Source of the DNA: Stenotrophomonas nitritireducens
GTDB lineage: Bacteria; Pseudomonadota; Gammaproteobacteria; Xanthomonadales; Xanthomonadaceae
Direction of reading: 5' to 3'
NCBI RefSeq assembly: GCF_001700965.1
Contig: NZ_CP016756.1
Span: forward strand, 1,612,001 to 1,676,000
Length of the DNA: 64,000 bases
Part shown: positions 44,436 to 52,658 of the stretch, in pieces
Numbering within the stretch: position 1 is the first letter of the stretch
How the letters are laid out: each line of letters starts with the position of its first letter
Position numbers and translations under genes: made by a program
Notes under the pieces: generated by a model
The model's input: the letters and a program-made list of their open reading frames with translations, nothing else
What the model was told of the DNA's origin: nothing
Database searches by the model: none

Positions 44436-44660
44436 ATGCTTAGCCAAATCTCTGATATCTGGCAGTTCAATTTCTGGCTAGGTCTCGCCAGTCTTTGCGC
44501 TGGTTTAGTGGTCATTTCGCCCTGCCTGTTGCTCCCTACTTTGCGTCGCCGGATACTGCTGGCCGAGCTGGAGATCGAGTGCGTGGGATTGATCGCACTG
44601 GCAGTCGCTATCGTTGCCACCGGGTGCTACAACTACTTCAGCGGCACTGGTGGCGCCTAA
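44436..44660 (+). CDS. Cassette-borne small membrane protein
   Basis: 74 residues from ATG 44436 (an in-frame ATG at 44397 lies inside the attC hairpin). Two hydrophobic segments: LGLASLCAGLVVISPCLLLP and ECVGLIALAVAIVATGCYNYF, separated by a basic loop (TLRRRILLAELEI). No family recognised. Stop lies at the start of attC site 4. Confidence 0.6.
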   Translation: MLSQISDIWQFNFWLGLASLCAGLVVISPCLLLPTLRRRILLAELEIECVGLIALAVAIVATGCYNYFSGTGGA

Positions 44661-44715
44661 CAGTTCATTCTGCCGAGCCTGCTTCGCGGAGCGGCTTAAA
44701 TATCCAGGATTAGAT
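44655..44715 (+). repeat. attC-like recombination site 4
   Basis: GCCTAACAGTTCATTCTGCC, hairpin arms GCCGAGCCTGC/GCGGAGCGGC, and a weak right end GGATTAGATG. Left core fits the attC pattern; right core is degenerate. Confidence 0.75.
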
Positions 44716-44718
44716 GCC

Positions 44719-45150
44719 ATGTCAAAATTAATCCTGATAATTGGACTAGTTATTTTGACGGCATGTAGTGAATCGCCAAGTTCGGTGAGTCACAGAAATT
44801 CGCGCGGCGAGGCGCTCCCAGCGGCTTCTCCAGGCCCAGACTTCCGGGACTTGCTGGACGGAAAATGCCTTGCCAATAACATCAATCCTGTCGCGCTCAA
44901 TGACTATGAGAGCTGCTTTGTCACCGAGCTATCCAAACAATGCAGCCCAGCGAACGATTGCCTCATAAGCTGCCTGGTTTCGGGTCAAGCGCGTCAGATC
45001 GGCGGCGGCTGTTGGCATGCGTGTTTCCAGGGAATCGTCAGCTACAACGCATATCATGAGCCGGCTAAGGCTGCCCGGTGCAGATCGCTCGATCCATATC
45101 AAACACCTCATAATTCATTCAAGCCGAGACCGTTGCTCGGCTCTCCCTAA
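44719..45150 (+). CDS. Cassette-borne Cys-rich lipoprotein
   Basis: 143 residues from ATG 44719. Short signal peptide with lipobox ILTAC (Cys16). Mature part has seven further Cys (for example LLDGKCLANN, YESCFVTELSKQCSPANDCLISCL, GGCWHACFQG), suggesting several disulfides in the periplasm. The last residues (HNSFKPRPLLGSP) are read from the attC site itself, a usual feature of cassette genes. No family recognised. Confidence 0.7.
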   Translation: MSKLILIIGLVILTACSESPSSVSHRNSRGEALPAASPGPDFRDLLDGKCLANNINPVALNDYESCFVTELSKQCSPANDCLISCLVSGQARQIGGGCWHACFQGIVSYNAYHEPAKAARCRSLDPYQTPHNSFKPRPLLGSP

Positions 45151-45167
45151 TGCGGGCGTCAGGCATC
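45104..45167 (+). repeat. attC-like recombination site 5
   Basis: CTCATAATTCATTCAAGCCG, hairpin arms GCCGAGACCG/CTCGGCTC, right end TAATGCGGGCGTCAGGC. It overlaps the end of the lipoprotein gene. Confidence 0.7.
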
Positions 45168-45180
45168 AAAGGACAAATCT

Positions 45181-45453
45181 GTGCGCGTTGATCTAGCCCT
45201 CTTTGACGGTGACGAACTGCTGACCCGAGGCACCTTCCGCATCGGCGCCGCCGAACTCGCAGATTCGTTCCCTGTGTTCAAAATCACTCACAGGCTCGGG
45301 CCCGAGGTAACGGACATTGTTCTTTCGGAGTTTCCTCCACATGTTGACCTCAAAACAATCATCCTTAAGATGCCAATCCATGAGTCCTCTGATTGGGAGT
45401 CAATCGACATGGGCAGGTACTCACTGGCGTTTTGGTGTCGACTTGATGCCTGA
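45181..45453 (+). CDS. Cassette-borne hypothetical protein
   Basis: 90 residues from GTG 45181, 13 bases after attC site 5. Compact soluble protein, mixed alpha/beta by eye: DLALFDGDELLTRGTFRIGAAELADSFPVFKITHRLG, then TDIVLSEFPPHVDLKTIILKMP. No signal peptide, one Cys at the end. No family recognised. Confidence 0.6.
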   Translation: MRVDLALFDGDELLTRGTFRIGAAELADSFPVFKITHRLGPEVTDIVLSEFPPHVDLKTIILKMPIHESSDWESIDMGRYSLAFWCRLDA

Positions 45454-45510
45454 TGGTTCATTCAAGCCAACACCGCGCCGCAGCAAGGCTCAACTCACGC
45501 CTTAGGAGGC
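45446..45510 (+). repeat. attC-like recombination site 6
   Basis: GCCTGATGGTTCATTCAAGC, inner arms AAGCCAACACCGCGCC/GCAAGGCT, right end CAACTCACGCCTTAGGAGGC. The outer symmetry is partly lost. Confidence 0.7.
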
Positions 45511-45514
45511 ACCC

Positions 45515-45859
45515 ATGCAATCTGGAAGTTGTCATTGCGGAGCAGTGAAGTTCACCGCTCAAGGTGAAATTGACCAAGCCATTGAATGCAACTGCTCACA
45601 CTGCAGCATCAAGGGACTCTTGTTCTGGTTCGTGCCACGCGAAGCATTTGCGGTCACATCAGGAGCAGACAAACTCACGACCTATACCTTCAACACGCAC
45701 AACATCCTGCACCAGTTCTGCTCGGTCTGTGGCTGTCAGGCCTTCGGCCTAGGGACCAAGCCTGATGGAACCAAGATGGCGGCAATCAATGTTCGCTGCG
45801 TGGATGGAATAGACCTGGCCGAACTCAAGCGTGTTCCGGTAAATGGCAAGGAGTTCTAG
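45515..45859 (+). CDS. GFA/CENP-V family zinc protein
   Basis: 114 residues from ATG 45515 with AGGAGG just upstream, itself inside attC site 6. Zinc ligands: SCHCGAVKF (Cys6, Cys8), ECNCSHCS (Cys25, Cys27, Cys30) and QFCSVCGCQAFG (two more Cys near 73-76), the arrangement of glutathione-dependent formaldehyde-activating (GFA) domains. Such proteins are thought to help condense or release glutathione-type thiol adducts; actual activity is often unproven. A common type of cassette cargo. Confidence 0.88.
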   Translation: MQSGSCHCGAVKFTAQGEIDQAIECNCSHCSIKGLLFWFVPREAFAVTSGADKLTTYTFNTHNILHQFCSVCGCQAFGLGTKPDGTKMAAINVRCVDGIDLAELKRVPVNGKEF

Positions 45860-45877
45860 CGGGCAATAGCGGGCAGT

Positions 45878-45932
45878 GTATTCAAGCCAAAGCCGTTGTA
45901 CGGGCGGGCTGGACGATGCATCAGGCAGCACA
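45878..45932 (+). repeat. Degenerate attC-like site 7
   Basis: GTGTATTCAAGCCAAAGCCG and a right end GATGCATCAGGC keep only the TTCAAGCC core and the final GGC. The remaining 200 bases before the next gene show nothing I can support. Confidence 0.5.
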
Positions 45933-46143
45933 GCAAACAGCCTGCAATCTTCCGATTCCAACCGGACCTGAGCAGCGATTCGACGGCGGCGGGCCCGCTT
46001 CCGCCTTCCGGCATTCAGCAGCCCAGAGATGGCGATTATTCCAACAGAGCCATCAGACACAGCCGCAGGAAGCTCACAGGCGTGAGCCCCGGCAATCCGC
46101 TATGTTACGAACCCTTTCCCTGCTTTCGTTCAAGCGCCGACGC

Positions 46144-47331
46144 ATGCAAGCAACTTCGATGATTGTTCGAAACCGGCGATGGTTCAACTGCTTCGCATTG
46201 TCCGCGGTGCTATTGAGCGCGGGATGCACGGGTAATAATGCCCCGGCGAAAGATCTCGGCGCCGACATCGATGAAGTGGCCGCAACGCTGATCGAACAGC
46301 CATTGCTCCACTCAGCCTCGATCGCAGTGGTATACCGGGACGAGGAATTCATCCGCCATCGCGGCGACATGGAAACCGGAAAGCCATCTCCTCCGACCGA
46401 TGCGACGCTCTACGAAATCGGCTCCTTGAGCAAGACGCTGACGGGGACCTTGATTGCCAATGCCGTGCTGGAGCACAAGCTGGATCTGGACGACGACGTC
46501 CGCCGGTACCTGACAGGGGACTATCCGAACCTGCAGTACAAAGGCGAACCCATCCGTATCCGTCACCTGTTGTCGCATACCAGTGGCTTGCCAAACATGC
46601 TGCCGGAACGCGCGAACACGGTACTCGCCGACTTCACCGATCACCGTACGCCCGCCGAGCTCAATGCTCTCTACGAGAACTATGGAAAGACGGACTTCTT
46701 CAGTGACCTGCACACTGTCGAGATAGGCCGCGTACCAGGAAAGGAGTACGCCTATTCCAGTGCGGGAACGCAACTGGCAGCGCACATCCTGGAAGTGGTT
46801 TACAAGCGCGACTACGAGTCACTGCTGCGCGGGTTCTTTCGCGATGCGGCGGGAATGAGCGATATCCGGATCAAACTGAGCGATGACGAAGCGGCCCGGC
46901 TTGCGGTCGGCTATCACAGCGACAATGCGGTGCCGACCACCCCAATGCCGGAGTTACCCTGGGGCGCATCCGGAAACGTGAAAGCCACAACCCCGGACAT
47001 GCTGAGCTACCTCAAGTTCCAACTGGCCGGTGGGCAGGTGGTGACGGAATCGCATCGACCTTTGATCAAATTCGATTCCGAGTTCAGCATTGGCTACTTC
47101 TGGAACATTGTCAGCGGCGACCGCCTGAAGGGCCTCTACTACGCGCATCATGGCGGCGTTCCCCGCTCGCAGTGCTACATCTACATCATGCCGAAATATG
47201 ATCTTGGCATCTTCGTCATCACCAACCAGAGTGGCGACCAGACTGCACATGCCATGGAGGCCGCTATCGATACGCTGGTAGAGAGAATCGCCGCGCGGGA
47301 GAAGCTTTCTGCTCATGGGCTGCCCCGGTAG
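46144..47331 (+). CDS. Serine hydrolase lipoprotein, class C beta-lactamase family
   Basis: 395 residues from ATG 46144 (alternatives 46102 and 46159). Signal peptide with lipobox LLSAGC (Cys28). SxxK motif S-L-S-K at 94-97, a Y-S-S motif (YAYSSAG) in place of YxN, and HHGG near the C-terminus. Similar in plan to the gene at 6388 but not a close copy. It is a periplasmic or outer-membrane peptidase/esterase of the AmpC-like group; lactam hydrolysis is unproven. It is larger than usual cassette cargo and has no clear attC immediately before it. Confidence 0.82.
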   Translation: MQATSMIVRNRRWFNCFALSAVLLSAGCTGNNAPAKDLGADIDEVAATLIEQPLLHSASIAVVYRDEEFIRHRGDMETGKPSPPTDATLYEIGSLSKTLTGTLIANAVLEHKLDLDDDVRRYLTGDYPNLQYKGEPIRIRHLLSHTSGLPNMLPERANTVLADFTDHRTPAELNALYENYGKTDFFSDLHTVEIGRVPGKEYAYSSAGTQLAAHILEVVYKRDYESLLRGFFRDAAGMSDIRIKLSDDEAARLAVGYHSDNAVPTTPMPELPWGASGNVKATTPDMLSYLKFQLAGGQVVTESHRPLIKFDSEFSIGYFWNIVSGDRLKGLYYAHHGGVPRSQCYIYIMPKYDLGIFVITNQSGDQTAHAMEAAIDTLVERIAAREKLSAHGLPR

Positions 47332-47387
47332 CGTCTACCAGCGTTGGCCTGCTCGCCGTTCGGCGCTGGCCGTCATGCGCAAGCGCG

Positions 47388-47456
47388 CCGCCCAACAATC
47401 ACTCAAACCAGCCTGCCTCATCGGCAGGCCCAGTTCTGGAGCTGACCCCCAACGTC
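47388..47456 (+). repeat. Possible attC-like site 8
   Basis: GCCCAACAATCACTCAAACC with a good hairpin CCTGCC-TCAT-CGGCAGG and right end CCCCAACGTC. The left side resembles attC; the right core is not clear. Confidence 0.5.
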
Positions 47457-47819
47457 ATGGCTAAAAAATCCATTCAAGAGCTCCTGGATGACGTCCGCCT
47501 GCTTGGCGACGAGCAATTCTCTTTGCTCGAACCTGTCCGCGCGCTTGTAAAGCAAACCATCCCGGCAGTGACCGAGGAGGTCAAATACGGCGGCATTATG
47601 TTCAGCTCAGGGCAGCCGTTCTGCGGGGTCTTTGCCTATAAGCACCACGTCTCGGTCGAGTTCAGCAACGGCGCCAGGATCCCGGACTCGTTGGGCCACC
47701 TTGAAGGCGCAGGCAAAGGGCGCCGACATATCAAGCTACACTCGGCAGAGGACATCAACACCAAGAAGCTGGCGCACTACCTTCCCTTGGCCCTGGAGGC
47801 AGCAAGAGGTGCGGCCTGA
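47457..47819 (+). CDS. DUF1801 (YdhG-like) protein
   Basis: 120 residues. The sequence VRALVKQTIPAVTEEVKYGGIMFSSGQPFCGVFAYKHHVSVEFSNGA and the ending HIKLHSAEDINTKKLAHYLPLALEAA match DUF1801, a small soluble fold related to YdhG/YjbR-type proteins, of unknown biochemical role. ATG 47457 directly follows the possible attC site 8, so it may be the last cassette. Confidence 0.85.
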   Translation: MAKKSIQELLDDVRLLGDEQFSLLEPVRALVKQTIPAVTEEVKYGGIMFSSGQPFCGVFAYKHHVSVEFSNGARIPDSLGHLEGAGKGRRHIKLHSAEDINTKKLAHYLPLALEAARGAA

Positions 47820-47876
47820 CCGTGCTCAAGCAATCCACAGATTGCGATCTGGTCCAGCGCCGACCTTGAAGCGCGC

Positions 47877-48062
47877 ATGGCAAGCACTCGTCATCTGAAA
47901 GGCATCTCCCGCTCGCTCGGCGAAACCTTCATCAGCCGCAATAATGGGCTTGCCGGCTACTGCGTGCCGCATGACCCCAGCATCGAGAGCCGTAGCACTC
48001 GCGCCAACGCTCTCCCACTCCGCGGCGTCTTGGCAGATGAGATCAACACACCGGGGCAGTAA
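47877..48062 (+). pseudogene. Possible remnant of a cassette gene
   Basis: 61 codons. The start HLKGISRSLGETFISRNNGLAGYC resembles the N-terminus of small cassette-type proteins I recall, in which a Gly-Tyr-Trp follows; the remainder (HDPSIESRSTRANALPLRGVL) looks unlike protein and may be out of frame. Could also be a chance frame. No ribosome site is evident. Confidence 0.3.
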
Positions 48063-48104
48063 ACTCGCTAAACCCACATCAAACCCTCAACAGAAGAGTC
48101 ATCC

Positions 48105-48458
48105 ATGAAAGGAATCATCATCACCACCCTCGTCGTAGCGTCTCTGCTTGCAGTGCCCGGCATGGCTGCGCAGAGCAAACTGATTGAGCGCGGCTGGGTG
48201 AAGGTCGACGAGAACCATGCCGAGTTGGAGCATGCCGGTCGCAGCTATGCGTTGGATACCTATATCGTGATGTTCCAACAGCCGTACTACATCCATGTCC
48301 GCAGCAAGGACAAGCAGCCGCTTGAGGCCGCCGAATTGGTGGAGATGGCCAGCGAGTACATCAAGCCGCGCGGTTGCACGCAGCCGTTGGAGCGGCGCAG
48401 TGATCTGGACCGCAGCAGCGCCGATAACTCCGAGCTGGTGCTTGGCTTCCAGTGCTGA
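48105..48458 (+). CDS. Periplasmic hypothetical protein
   Basis: 117 residues with a signal peptide (GIIITTLVVASLLAVPGMAA). The mature part reads as a small beta-rich domain (GWVKVDENHAELEHAGRSYALDTYIVMFQQPYYIHVRSK) with two Cys late in the chain (KPRGCTQPL and the terminal GFQC) that may pair. No family recognised. Base composition is back to the GC-rich host type. Confidence 0.65.
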   Translation: MKGIIITTLVVASLLAVPGMAAQSKLIERGWVKVDENHAELEHAGRSYALDTYIVMFQQPYYIHVRSKDKQPLEAAELVEMASEYIKPRGCTQPLERRSDLDRSSADNSELVLGFQC

Positions 48459-48571
48459 GCAGGGTTCACAGCCCGCCACTCAATCATCAGATACAAGCTT
48501 GCTGCTGACCTCGGTCAGCGGCACTCCGTTGGCGATGCACGTCGCCCAGCCTCGACGCTTCGGTACCTTGC

Positions 48572-48955
48572 ATGTTTGAACTCCTCGCCGTCCCCCTCCT
48601 GATGACATTGCTGGTGCTGCTCGCAGCCATTGCGCTGTTCAAATTTCGGGCGCGCTTTGTCGACTGGCCGATCCTGTATCGCGTGCTGCTTTCGACACTG
48701 ATCGCGTCGTTTGCTCCCACCTTGTTTTTGGCCGGCCACGGCGGGATTCCGCTTCCCACCATCACCGGGCTCGTTCTCACGATCATGCAGATGGAGTGGC
48801 GGGACGATCTTCATCTGTCGATCATGGGGGTGGGATCGACCGGCATGGGACTCTACCTGCCTCCTTTCCTCGTCTGCTTCGCGCTGATCCTGCTCCTGGC
48901 CTGCAGCAAATTCCGCAAGCGCGTGCCCGCCATGAAGCCGTCGCAGCCCTGGTGA
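48572..48955 (+). CDS. Small integral membrane protein
   Basis: 127 residues with three to four hydrophobic segments (LLAVPLLMTLLVLLAAIALF, LYRVLLSTLIASFAPTLFLA, LPTITGLVLTIMQM and LYLPPFLVCFALILLLAC), ending in a basic tail (KFRKRVPAMKPSQPW). No charged catalytic motif or known signature. Function unknown; it stands alone with 113-bp and 154-bp gaps on either side. Confidence 0.65.
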   Translation: MFELLAVPLLMTLLVLLAAIALFKFRARFVDWPILYRVLLSTLIASFAPTLFLAGHGGIPLPTITGLVLTIMQMEWRDDLHLSIMGVGSTGMGLYLPPFLVCFALILLLACSKFRKRVPAMKPSQPW

Positions 48956-49109
48956 GCCTTCGCCCGCTTCCTTGAGCTCATCGCAGACACCTTGATCTGG
49001 CCGGGTGCCACTTTTGCCCTGAAACGCTGCGCCCGTTCCGGATTCGCGCCGCCGAAGCCGCCATAATCAGCCCCCTTTTCGCCTATTCATATTTATTCAG
49101 GGAGCTTCG

Positions 49110-49487
49110 ATGACAAAGGCCTGTCTGCTCGCCCTCGCACCCATCCTTGCCTGCGTTGCGCTGCCCTCGGCGCAGGCCCAAGCGGTGTACAAATGCACCG
49201 GCCCACAGGGTGAGACCAGCTACCAGTCCATCCCCTGCAGCGAAGGCGAAACTTCGCTGCGTCGGTATGCCACGCCCTCGTCTTCCAACCCAACCCAGGC
49301 CATCTCCGCTGCACCGGCCGGTCCGGGCCAGCAGCGTGTGCAGGTCCGCTACACGACCACAGCGGCCAACGAGAAATGCGATAGCGCCAGGGCCCAGCGC
49401 ACTGCAGCGCTGGGCGCCGCCGGCGCGCAGGCAAGCGCTGATATGCGCGGCAACCTGGACCAGCAGGTCAACGCCGCCTGCCGTTGA
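49110..49487 (+). CDS. DUF4124-type secreted protein
   Basis: 125 residues with signal peptide (LLALAPILACVALPSAQAQA). The mature start AVYKCTGPQGETSYQSIPCSEG has the YKC-x(3)-G-x(2)-SYQ-x(2)-PC pattern of DUF4124 proteins, small periplasmic proteins with one disulfide that are common in Xanthomonadaceae. The tail carries two Cys (ANEKCDSARA and the terminal NAACR). Role unknown. Confidence 0.8.
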   Translation: MTKACLLALAPILACVALPSAQAQAVYKCTGPQGETSYQSIPCSEGETSLRRYATPSSSNPTQAISAAPAGPGQQRVQVRYTTTAANEKCDSARAQRTAALGAAGAQASADMRGNLDQQVNAACR

Positions 49488-49589
49488 TGTACGCTGGCGC
49501 GGCGTGGTTCGCGGCCTGACCTAAGCCGTCGAGAGTCAGCACCCGCTCCCGATGTCGCCGCTGCCTTGCCTACCCGTGCAGGAGAGTCC

Positions 49590-50099
49590 GTGAGCCGCTT
49601 CCTCAACAGAACATTGATCCTCGCGCTCGCGCTTGCCCTGTCCTTCGCGGCCCTCGCCCAAGGCAAGCCGGCACTGAAGGTCGACAGCGCCCAGGTAGTC
49701 GGCCTGACCGCTCTGCTGGAAGCACAGCCAAGGCATCCGGAGGCAACCAGCATCCGCGCCTTGCTGCTTGAGTGGGAGGACAGCACCACCGACGCGGTGG
49801 ATTACGTCTGCCCGGATGTGTTGGCACCGATACCCGGCAAGGGCATAGCAAATGGCCCCGAGCTGTTGGCACAGTTCATTTTTGGCAGTGCGGCCTTCCA
49901 GGTGGCCAATCCCTCGCAGAAGGGCGCGCTGCAGCCCTCCCAGCTCGCCGGCATGCGCAGCATGCTCAAGGCCTACAAGGTCTTGCTCGCAGCCGACGCC
50001 AATGCGCGCATTCCCCGCTTTGATGCGCTCGCGACAATGGATGCGCAAGGCACGCTGCCGGCGTACCTTGAGCCGATAGTGACGTTGAGTTGCAGATGA
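49590..50099 (+). CDS. Secreted hypothetical protein
   Basis: 169 residues from GTG 49590, chosen for the GGAGAG ribosome site six bases upstream. Signal peptide (RTLILALALALSFAALAQ). Mature part alpha-helical by appearance: QVVGLTALLEAQPRHPEATSIRALLLEWEDST, PELLAQFIFGSAAFQVANP, LAGMRSMLKAYKVLLAADANA. Two Cys (DYVCPDV and the terminal SCR). It resembles small periplasmic proteins near DUF4124 genes, but no family is recognised. Confidence 0.65.
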   Translation: MSRFLNRTLILALALALSFAALAQGKPALKVDSAQVVGLTALLEAQPRHPEATSIRALLLEWEDSTTDAVDYVCPDVLAPIPGKGIANGPELLAQFIFGSAAFQVANPSQKGALQPSQLAGMRSMLKAYKVLLAADANARIPRFDALATMDAQGTLPAYLEPIVTLSCR

Positions 50100-50299
50100 T
50101 GTTTCCGCTGCGTTCAAGCGCGCAGCGTTGCTCCCGATCAAACCTGCTGACACAACATCAAACCTTTCCGCACGGCATTCCTTCATCGTCGTGCACGCTT
50201 TCAGGATTCGTTCGCACATCGATCTTGATTGCCCGTCACTTTCGAGCCGTCATCTGTTTGCGTGCATCATTCGTCCACAGCCATCCAAACCAGACAAGC

Positions 50300-50806
50300 A
50301 TGAACCTGCAGATCCGCCCTGAAACCGCCGATGACGGCGCTGCCATTGAAGCAGTGACCATCGCCGCGTTTGCAGACGCCGCACACAGCAGCCACACCGA
50401 GCAGTTCATCGTGGCCGCGCTGCGTCGCGAAGGACAGCTCAGCGTTTCCCTGGTTGCCGAACGCGCCGGTGTCATTGTTGGCCATGTCGCTGCATCGCCG
50501 GTCACCATCAACGATGCCCACGTTGGCTGGTATGGCTTGGGCCCGGTGTCGGTAATTCCGTTACTGCATGGCCAAGGCATTGGCACGCAGCTGGTGAAGT
50601 CTGCGCTTGATCTGCTTCGCCGGCACGGCGCGACAGGCTGCGTGGTATTGGGTGATCCGGCTTATTACCGACGGTTTGGGTTCGAAGCGACGCCTTCGCT
50701 GGTGCTGCCGGGCGTGCCAGCCGAGTATTTCCAGGCCCTTTCGTTTGACGGCGCTCTGCCCGAGGGGACGGTCGCCTATCACGCCGCGTTCTCCGCGGTG
50801 GAATAG
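50300..50806 (+). CDS. GNAT-family N-acetyltransferase, YhbS-like
   Basis: 168 residues from ATG 50300. GNAT core: NLQIRPETADDGAAIEAVTIAAF, VAERAGVIVGHVAASPVTI, VSVIPLLHGQGIGTQLVKSAL (acetyl-CoA loop Q-x-x-G-x-G/A) and CVVLGDPAYYRRFGFEA, which is the YhbS signature. It transfers acetyl from acetyl-CoA to an amine; the substrate is unknown. The upstream 200 bases show no clear regulatory element. Confidence 0.88.
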   Translation: MNLQIRPETADDGAAIEAVTIAAFADAAHSSHTEQFIVAALRREGQLSVSLVAERAGVIVGHVAASPVTINDAHVGWYGLGPVSVIPLLHGQGIGTQLVKSALDLLRRHGATGCVVLGDPAYYRRFGFEATPSLVLPGVPAEYFQALSFDGALPEGTVAYHAAFSAVE

Positions 50807-51022
50807 GTTGGGTATCGTACCGGCTTGCGCAAGGCCGCCGTACGCGTTCCAAGCAAGCCGTTGATGACCGCAGCTCGCCATGGGCCCACAGATTGGCCGC
50901 TATTTCCGGACGGCGCCGGCTTGCCGGCGGCAGCATTCGTTGGCAGAGTGATACCGCTTCAATCATCCAATCAGCGTCGGCCTGTCGTCCCCGCTGGCCA
51001 CGCCCACAGAAAGGATTTCGGG

Positions 51023-51418
51023 ATGCGCACCAATCATTCAATACTCACCGCATGCGCGAACACGCAACGGCCTTCGAAACTTCGGCTAAGCGCACGCATC
51101 GCGTTGGGTGTGTTGCTCGCCTGTCTGCTGGCGGCCTGCGGCAAGGCGGTGCCAGCGGACAAGCAGGCCTATATCGGCACCTGGGAGTCGGAGACTACAT
51201 CGCTGCTCATCGATGCCAGCGGCCGGGTTGTCTACAAGCACCAGCCAAGCCCTTCGAAAAGCACGTCCCTGGATGCGCCGATCAAGGCCTATGAAGGCAA
51301 TGACTTCATCGCTGGGGTTGGGCCGTTGACCACCCGCTTCGTGGTATCGGTGCCGCCGCACCAGGTAGATGGCAGCTGGAAAATGACCGTCGATGGGCAG
51401 GAGCTCACCCGTCGTTGA
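51023..51418 (+). CDS. Small lipoprotein
   Basis: 131 residues from ATG 51023 with AAGGA upstream. The signal peptide is long (IALGVLLACLLAAC), with the lipobox LAAC at Cys39. Mature domain: QAYIGTWESETTSLLIDASGRVVYKHQ and FVVSVPPHQVDGSWKMTVDGQELTRR, which reads as a small beta-barrel of the lipocalin-like kind. It is likely outer-membrane-anchored. No specific family recognised; 61 bases separate it from the DUF1311 gene. Confidence 0.72.
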   Translation: MRTNHSILTACANTQRPSKLRLSARIALGVLLACLLAACGKAVPADKQAYIGTWESETTSLLIDASGRVVYKHQPSPSKSTSLDAPIKAYEGNDFIAGVGPLTTRFVVSVPPHQVDGSWKMTVDGQELTRR

Positions 51419-51479
51419 GCCTGCAGGCTGGCGATCACCAAGGCGGACGCCGCTGCAACTTCCTGACACCAAGGTTTAC

Positions 51480-51884
51480 ATGATCCGCGCGTTGACTATC
51501 GCCCTGCTGCTGTCACCAACCCTCGCTTGGGCCGAGTCGCCGGCGCGGCCGGATCATCAGCAGGTCTACAACGACTGCCTTGCAGAAGCCGGCGGCATCA
51601 ACAACGGTACGGTCGATGCGTGCTCCAGCGCAGCTTCTGCAAGCGCCAAGGCCGAGATGACCCGCCTGTACCGCGCGCTTTACAGCCGGCTGCTGGCCGA
51701 GAACGCGGAGGATGCCGAACAACTGGAGCGCGCCCAGAAGGCCTGGCTGGTCTACCGCGACCTGCACTGCCAGCTTGCCGGCTCCTACGTGGGTTCACCG
51801 ATGTATTCGTTCTGCCCGATGCAGTTGAACATCAGTAGGGTAGGCGAGCTGCGTGAACTGGTTGGGGAGTCTTCATCTCCGTAG
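51480..51884 (+). CDS. DUF1311 (LprI-like) secreted protein
   Basis: 134 residues from ATG 51480. Signal peptide (ALTIALLLSPTLAWA). The mature part has the DUF1311/LprI pattern: YNDCLAEAGG, DACSSAASASAKAEMTRLYRALYSRL, ERAQKAWLVYRDLHCQLAGSYVG, FCPMQLNISRVGELREL, with four Cys. The family includes lysozyme-inhibitor-like LprI of mycobacteria; the function here is not known. Confidence 0.85.
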   Translation: MIRALTIALLLSPTLAWAESPARPDHQQVYNDCLAEAGGINNGTVDACSSAASASAKAEMTRLYRALYSRLLAENAEDAEQLERAQKAWLVYRDLHCQLAGSYVGSPMYSFCPMQLNISRVGELRELVGESSSP

Positions 51885-51911
51885 TTGCGGGGTAGAGACG
51901 GTTAATAGCCC

Positions 51912-52068
51912 TGCCTAGCATGGCTCGGCACTACATGTTGGTTCTTTGGGCTCAGCAGGCCGCGTCACCGTAGCCCGGGTAAGTGCAGCGCACCCGGGAA
52001 GCAGCTGGCCGATGATGTTGCCGAATGCATGCCAACACCCCCGGGTGCGCTGCGCTTACCCGGGCTGC
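51912..52068. repeat. SMAG copy and inverted GTAGCCCGGG REP pair
   Basis: TGCCTAGCATGGCTCGGCAC (51912-51934) is followed by GTAGCCCGGGTAAGTGCAGC (51970-52002) and its inverted mate CCCGGGTGCGCTGCGCTTAC (52040-52068), a REPIN-like pair. The rest of 51885-52195 contains no gene. Confidence 0.85.
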
Positions 52069-52195
52069 CTTTTGTTCGGCTTTTCACTCAGCCCTTTCAG
52101 GGCAGGTCTGGACGCAGAACGCTGCCGTGGCACCTGCGTAAAAGCATTGCGCCATACTCCGCCTTCATCACTCCATCATCTGCCCAGGCCCATCC

Positions 52196-52582
52196 ATGAC
52201 CGACCCGTACAACTCGTCCTCACCGCGCTCGTCAACGGCCGCTGTTCTCAACGATTCGATGATCACCACCGCGCTGGAACTGCCGGGTTATCACGCCGTG
52301 CGCAACCTCGGCCTGGTACGCGGCATCACCGTGCGTTCGCGCTCCATCGTGGGCAACTTCCTGGGTGGGCTGCAGACCATTTTCGGCGGCAACATCACCA
52401 TCTACACCGAGCTGTGCGAGCAGGCCCGCGATGAAACCTACCGCGACATGGTGGCCCATGCACGGCAGCTGGGCGCCAACGCAATCATCGGCGTGCGCTA
52501 CGACGCCACCGAGTTGATGACCGGGCTCACCGAGGTGCTGTGCTACGGCACCGCCGTGGTCGTCGAGCCGCAGCCGCGCTGA
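52196..52582 (+). CDS. UPF0145 (YbjQ) family protein
   Basis: 128 residues. After a short Ser-rich N-terminus, MITTALELPGYHAVRNLGLVRGITVRSRSIVGNFLGGLQTIFGGNI and ARDETYRDMVAHARQLGANAIIGVRYDATEL are the conserved YbjQ core. These form small pentameric soluble rings with a proposed heavy-metal or stress link; function unproven. ATG 52238 or 52259 would give the more usual start, so the N-terminal extension is uncertain. Confidence 0.88.
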   Translation: MTDPYNSSSPRSSTAAVLNDSMITTALELPGYHAVRNLGLVRGITVRSRSIVGNFLGGLQTIFGGNITIYTELCEQARDETYRDMVAHARQLGANAIIGVRYDATELMTGLTEVLCYGTAVVVEPQPR

Positions 52583-52658
52583 GCACGATGCCTGAGCGTG
52601 CTGGTGCACCGCCGATGATGCCCACAGAAACGTCGCCAACAGCAGAGGCTGCCCGCGC

